DNA of 64,000 bases from Rhizocola hellebori. Its GTDB lineage: Bacteria; Actinomycetota; Actinomycetes; Mycobacteriales; Micromonosporaceae. The position numbers and the translations under genes were made by a program. Numbering within the stretch: position 1 is the stretch's first letter; the number at the start of each line of letters is the position of its first letter. Below the pieces are notes generated by a model, which was not told where the DNA came from, ran no database searches, and worked only from the letters and a program-made list of their open reading frames with translations. The stretch is taken from NCBI RefSeq assembly GCF_016862955.1, contig NZ_BONY01000032.1, positions 1-64,000 of the forward strand. The letters run 5' to 3'. Positions 63,332 to 64,000 of the stretch are shown piece by piece.

Positions 63332-64000
63332 ATCTGCATGAAGAGCTGGCCCAGCTGGCCAGGTCCGCTCCCCCGGTCGCCGAGGTCGACCTGCTCATCC
63401 GCCGGGCCCGTCACACCAAGGCAAAGCGCGCCATAGCCGCGCCACTGGCCGTCGTGCTCGTGACGCTGGTGGTCTTCCTGCCGAATTGGTCATCGCAGGG
63501 CGCGCAGCCGGTTCAGCCGACCGAAACCAGGTCGTTTCTCGTCTTGCGGAACGACGGGCCGATCGCCAGCTTCCCCGCGCTGAACGCCCTTTTGGTCAGC
63601 CGCGCCCTGGCCCTGGGCTTGATCAGCCCGCACGTTTCGCTCATAGATTCCCGAACTGTCGAGCTGAGCGTGACCGGGCTGCCCGCGGAGCGGTTGCTGC
63701 GAGCCGTCGCGCAGTCGCACCGCCTTCATGTACGCAAGGTGCTGAGCCTCACCGGCGGAAAGCCTGATGGCCCACTCAGGTTCGGGCCCGCCTCGACGCT
63801 CGATGCGGTCATCGCGAAGCTGGGTGAGGCCTATCAGGTGGCACTGAACATTCAGGATCCAAGCCACCTTGACGCCGGCGACGGCGCAAAACTGGCAGTC
63901 TTCGGCGAGCTCACCCCGGCGGAGGTGGAGGTGCTTCCGGCACAGATGCAGTTCAACGTGCCCGACGTGACGTGCGCTCAGCTGTTCGCTCGGCCGACCT
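63328..64000 (+). CDS. Membrane-anchored partner of the sigma factor, SecDF-P1-like ectodomain (3' end outside window)
   Basis: Starts at ATG 63328 overlapping the sigma stop; the frame stays open to the window edge (224 codons). It has a short cytoplasmic part (MNLHEELAQLARSAPPVAEV), one TM helix (AAPLAVVLVTLVVFLP), and an outer region whose LLVSRALALGLISPHVSLID...TVELSVTGLPAERLLRAV resembles the SecDF P1 head fold. Position implies anti-sigma-like control; no zinc motif is seen. Confidence 0.7.
   Translation, partial: MNLHEELAQLARSAPPVAEVDLLIRRARHTKAKRAIAAPLAVVLVTLVVFLPNWSSQGAQPVQPTETRSFLVLRNDGPIASFPALNALLVSRALALGLISPHVSLIDSRTVELSVTGLPAERLLRAVAQSHRLHVRKVLSLTGGKPDGPLRFGPASTLDAVIAKLGEAYQVALNIQDPSHLDAGDGAKLAVFGELTPAEVEVLPAQMQFNVPDVTCAQLFARPT

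Overview
This window is high-GC DNA with a dense two-strand gene layout, frequent 4-nt stop/start overlaps (ATGA, GTGA), GTG and TTG starts, and many actinobacterial families: WXG100-type proteins, YbaB, an AfsR/SARP regulator, several ECF sigma factors, L,D-transpeptidase lipoproteins and an FxSxx-COOH peptide locus. It looks like the chromosome of a filamentous actinomycete, perhaps Micromonosporaceae or Streptosporangiales-like; the genus cannot be fixed from sequence alone. I see no rRNA, CRISPR array, transposase, integrase or origin. There is one tRNA, tRNA-His(GTG).

Layout. (1) 1-7.5 kb is a polymorphic-toxin island: the end of a membrane protein, a probable immunity gene, a 1428-aa toxin with a papain-fold (Tox-PL) domain, a ParB-like domain and a RelA/SpoT-like tail, and a divergent three-gene set (YrhB/deaminase-like/SUKH-3 protein, YbaB, WXG100-like protein). 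(2) 7.6-10.3 kb holds an MFS exporter and a secreted alpha/beta hydrolase. (3) 10.4-22.2 kb is an FxSxx-COOH locus: precursor fxsA, radical SAM/SPASM maturase fxsB, a HEXXH protein, an AAC(3)-type acetyltransferase, two TIR-like fxsC genes, a separate KGGVGR-type ATPase, and a 1308-aa KGGVGR-TIR-NB-ARC-TPR protein (fxsT). (4) 22.3-28.7 kb has a DEAD-box helicase with a repeat-rich tail, a strong bidirectional terminator, a cysteine hydrolase coupled to enolase, two paralogous cysteine-containing lipoproteins, and a SigE-family sigma factor with a membrane partner. (5) 28.7-38 kb has a MacAB-like efflux operon, a DHA2 exporter, an animal-type heme peroxidase and an amidohydrolase lacking its expected catalytic Asp. 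(6) 38.3-44.4 kb has an AfsR/SARP regulator followed by a tiny gene, a MobA/MocA-like nucleotidyltransferase, and an ECF42/DGPF pair. (7) 44.5-53 kb covers the cell envelope: GH76 glycosidase, APH-fold kinase, two L,D-transpeptidases, tRNA-His, oligoribonuclease, GT87 mannosyltransferase and a repeat-bearing membrane protein. (8) 53-59 kb is a copper/thiol region: YcnI, CopC-CopD and anti-sigma on one strand; ECF sigma, MauE, DsbA and a new membrane protein on the other. (9) 59-64 kb has an IclR-controlled sugar-acid dehydratase and dehydrogenase set, then another SigE-family sigma factor with a partner running off the edge.

How it works together. The most distinctive block is the FxSxx locus. 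A small peptide whose tail carries two aromatic-X-polar triplets is translationally coupled to its cyclophane-forming maturase and surrounded by TIR and STAND-type signalling proteins, so it combines RiPP chemistry with an architecture resembling immune sensors. The copper region offers a second theme: three exported proteins (YcnI, CopC and an unnamed membrane protein) would each expose histidine as their first residue after signal-peptide cleavage, as in copper histidine-brace sites. Function statements rest on motif reading and family knowledge; no database search was run.
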